This document shows, in pieces, positions 6,413 to 7,384 of a stretch of 7,384 bases of DNA. The DNA is from DATAEK01 sp036258055 (lineage in GTDB: Bacteria; Acidobacteriota; Vicinamibacteria; Vicinamibacterales; 2-12-FULL-66-21): positions 1 through 7,384 of the forward strand of contig DATAEK010000385.1 in NCBI GenBank assembly GCA_036258055.1, read 5' to 3'. The position numbers and the translations under genes are program-made. Position 1 is the first letter of the stretch; the number at the start of each line of letters is the position of its first letter. The notes under the pieces are model-generated. The model was not told the origin of the DNA. It ran no database searches and worked only from the letters and a program-made list of their open reading frames with translations.

Positions 6413-7120
6413 TCAGAAGTTCAGCTCGAGATTGGCATGAAAGATGTTGCCTTTCGCGCCGACGGGCATCGGATACGCGGTGTACTCGACGGGCGAGTGA
6501 TCCACGTGAATCAACTCGGTGTTGACACGGAACCCGCGCTGCTTCACCGGGTACCAGCTGAGGCCTCCGCGTACTTCCCACGGGTCGCCATATTTGCCGT
6601 AGATCCCGGAGTTCCCGAAGTACACCTGGACGCTCTTCGGCACGACCATTGCCGACGCTTGCAGCTGGTATCCGTGATCGTTGATGTCGGGGATCGCCGA
6701 GACGGCGCTGCCCTCGTAGTCGCTGAGCCAGCGCCAGTAGTACTCCCCCTCGAGAGACAGCCCCTTGTACTTCACCCCCGCGTCAAGGCTCGACATCCGG
6801 TACTTCACCCGGTTGACCGTGATGCCCTCGCCGAACAGGTTGGGCGTGAAGATCTGGCTGCCGTCGGTGAGGCGGATCTGGCTGTTCTCGATGCCATCCG
6901 TGCCGGGCTGGCTCTGTTTGTCTTCGGTGCTCTGCGTGTACTGAATCGCCAGGCGTGTTGCGAGCTTCTCGTGATAATCGTAGTCGCCAAACGTTCCCCA
7001 CAGGCCGAACTCGCCCGTCGTCGGCAGCCACTGCAACATGTACGACTGCGTGTCGAACGTGTTATCCATCTGCGCCGCGCTGACGCCGAGCGTGCTCAGG
7101 TTGTTCGCGATCATCGCCAT
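6413..7120 (-). CDS. Outer-membrane porin, C-terminal part (frame-disrupted gene)
   Basis: This is the distal part of a beta-barrel outer-membrane protein, probably a general or anion-type porin. Alternating hydrophobic and aromatic strands run through it, for example MLQWLPTTGEFGLWGTFGDY, KLATRLAIQYTQS, GVKYKGLSLEGEYYWRWLSD and GYQLQASAMVVPKSVQVYF. It ends in HANLELNF, the C-terminal phenylalanine signature recognised by the BAM complex. The apparent ATG at 7120 is internal: the same frame extends upstream through AEGEFATNFKY to about 7153 and continues the protein coded in the other frame by the neighbouring entry. The break is a one-base shift, so either the gene is a recent pseudogene or the sequence has an error. 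The stop is 45 nt before the next gene on the same strand. The substrate cannot be told from the sequence. Confidence 0.8.
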   Translation of the reverse strand: MAMIANNLSTLGVSAAQMDNTFDTQSYMLQWLPTTGEFGLWGTFGDYDYHEKLATRLAIQYTQSTEDKQSQPGTDGIENSQIRLTDGSQIFTPNLFGEGITVNRVKYRMSSLDAGVKYKGLSLEGEYYWRWLSDYEGSAVSAIPDINDHGYQLQASAMVVPKSVQVYFGNSGIYGKYGDPWEVRGGLSWYPVKQRGFRVNTELIHVDHSPVEYTAYPMPVGAKGNIFHANLELNF

Positions 7121-7384
7121 GTACTTGAAGTTCGTCGCGAACTCGCCCTCAGCCAGAAGCCGGTCGTGTAGGAGCCGCGGAAGAACTCGTCGGCGATGAG
7201 GCGATCGTCCACACCCAGCCAGTACGGGAACTGGCCCTCCGTGCTGCGAACGCTCGGGAGCGACGTGATCCCCCCGCCAAACGTCGCGTACTTGTTGAAC
7301 ACATAGCTGATGTTCCCGCCGCCCACGACCTGCGCCGGATCGCCCTGCGAGGTGTTCGCCGACCAGACGTAGAGGTAGTAACGG
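7111..7384 (-). CDS. Outer-membrane porin, middle part, 5' end beyond the window (frame-disrupted gene)
   Basis: From the right edge inward the minus strand encodes 77 residues of porin: RYYLYVWSANTSQGDPAQVV, GNISYVFNKYATFGGGITSL, RSTEGQFPYWLGVDDRLIAD and EFFRGSYTTGFW, ending at 7153. After that this frame gives arginine- and serine-rich nonsense (LRASSRRTSSTWR) to a stop at 7111, while the porin sequence resumes in the next frame as AEGEFATNFKYMAM. The ITSLPSVRSTEG and FFRGSYTTGFW stretches look like the barrel and extracellular loop of a porin. The true start and signal peptide lie outside the window. Belongs to the same gene as the C-terminal part at 6413-7120. Confidence 0.75.
   Translation of the reverse strand, partial: RYYLYVWSANTSQGDPAQVVGGGNISYVFNKYATFGGGITSLPSVRSTEGQFPYWLGVDDRLIADEFFRGSYTTGFWLRASSRRTSSTWR

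Noticed and set aside
6437..7171. A 244-codon plus-strand frame opposite the porin
   Set aside because: The minus strand shows alternating barrel strands and a C-terminal phenylalanine; the plus frame has no recognisable features.
1..7384. CRISPR array, tRNA, insertion sequence or integron
   Set aside because: No regularly spaced direct repeats, cloverleaf sequences, transposase-like products or terminal inverted repeats were seen on either strand.

Overview
The window is GC-rich DNA from a Gram-negative bacterium with an outer membrane. The evidence is an Mla/MCE-type lipid transport operon, secreted proteins with Sec signal peptides, and a beta-barrel porin ending in a C-terminal phenylalanine. 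No ribosomal RNA or other phylogenetic marker is present. The protein styles recall soil Acidobacteriota or related lineages, but that is only an impression.

Layout. (1) Positions 1-2773, minus strand: a tightly packed three-gene MCE operon in the order permease (MlaE type with a fused N-terminal STAS domain), ATPase (MlaF type), substrate-binding MCE protein (MlaD type). The last gene runs off the left edge. Gaps are 2 nt between permease and ATPase and a 4-nt ATGA overlap between ATPase and MCE protein. (2) Positions 2774-3441: a 668-nt divergent intergenic region with no convincing gene. (3) Positions 3442-3993, plus strand: a small exported protein with two copies of a beta-rich unit, followed by a strong GC-rich hairpin. 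(4) Positions 4062-4397, plus strand: the C-terminal half of an AqpZ-like aquaporin without its N-terminal half, and at 4458-4496 a second scrap of the same aquaporin segment. This strip looks like gene debris between convergent genes. (5) Positions 4499-6367, minus strand: a 622-residue exported protein of unknown function whose C-terminal two thirds is a tandem duplication with one pair of cysteines per copy. (6) Positions 6413-7384, minus strand: the C-terminal part of an outer-membrane porin, broken by an apparent one-base deletion near 7153 and cut by the right edge.

How the genes relate. The permease, ATPase and MCE protein should form one inner-membrane ABC complex that moves (phospho)lipid or another hydrophobic substrate between inner and outer membranes. 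The porin and the duplicated exported protein are 45 nt apart on the same strand and are probably one transcription unit, suggesting cell-envelope or periplasmic partners. The small two-unit exported protein appears to be a single-gene unit. I found no convincing previously undescribed system. The most unusual items are the cysteine-paired tandem duplication in the large exported protein, the aquaporin debris, and the porin frameshift.
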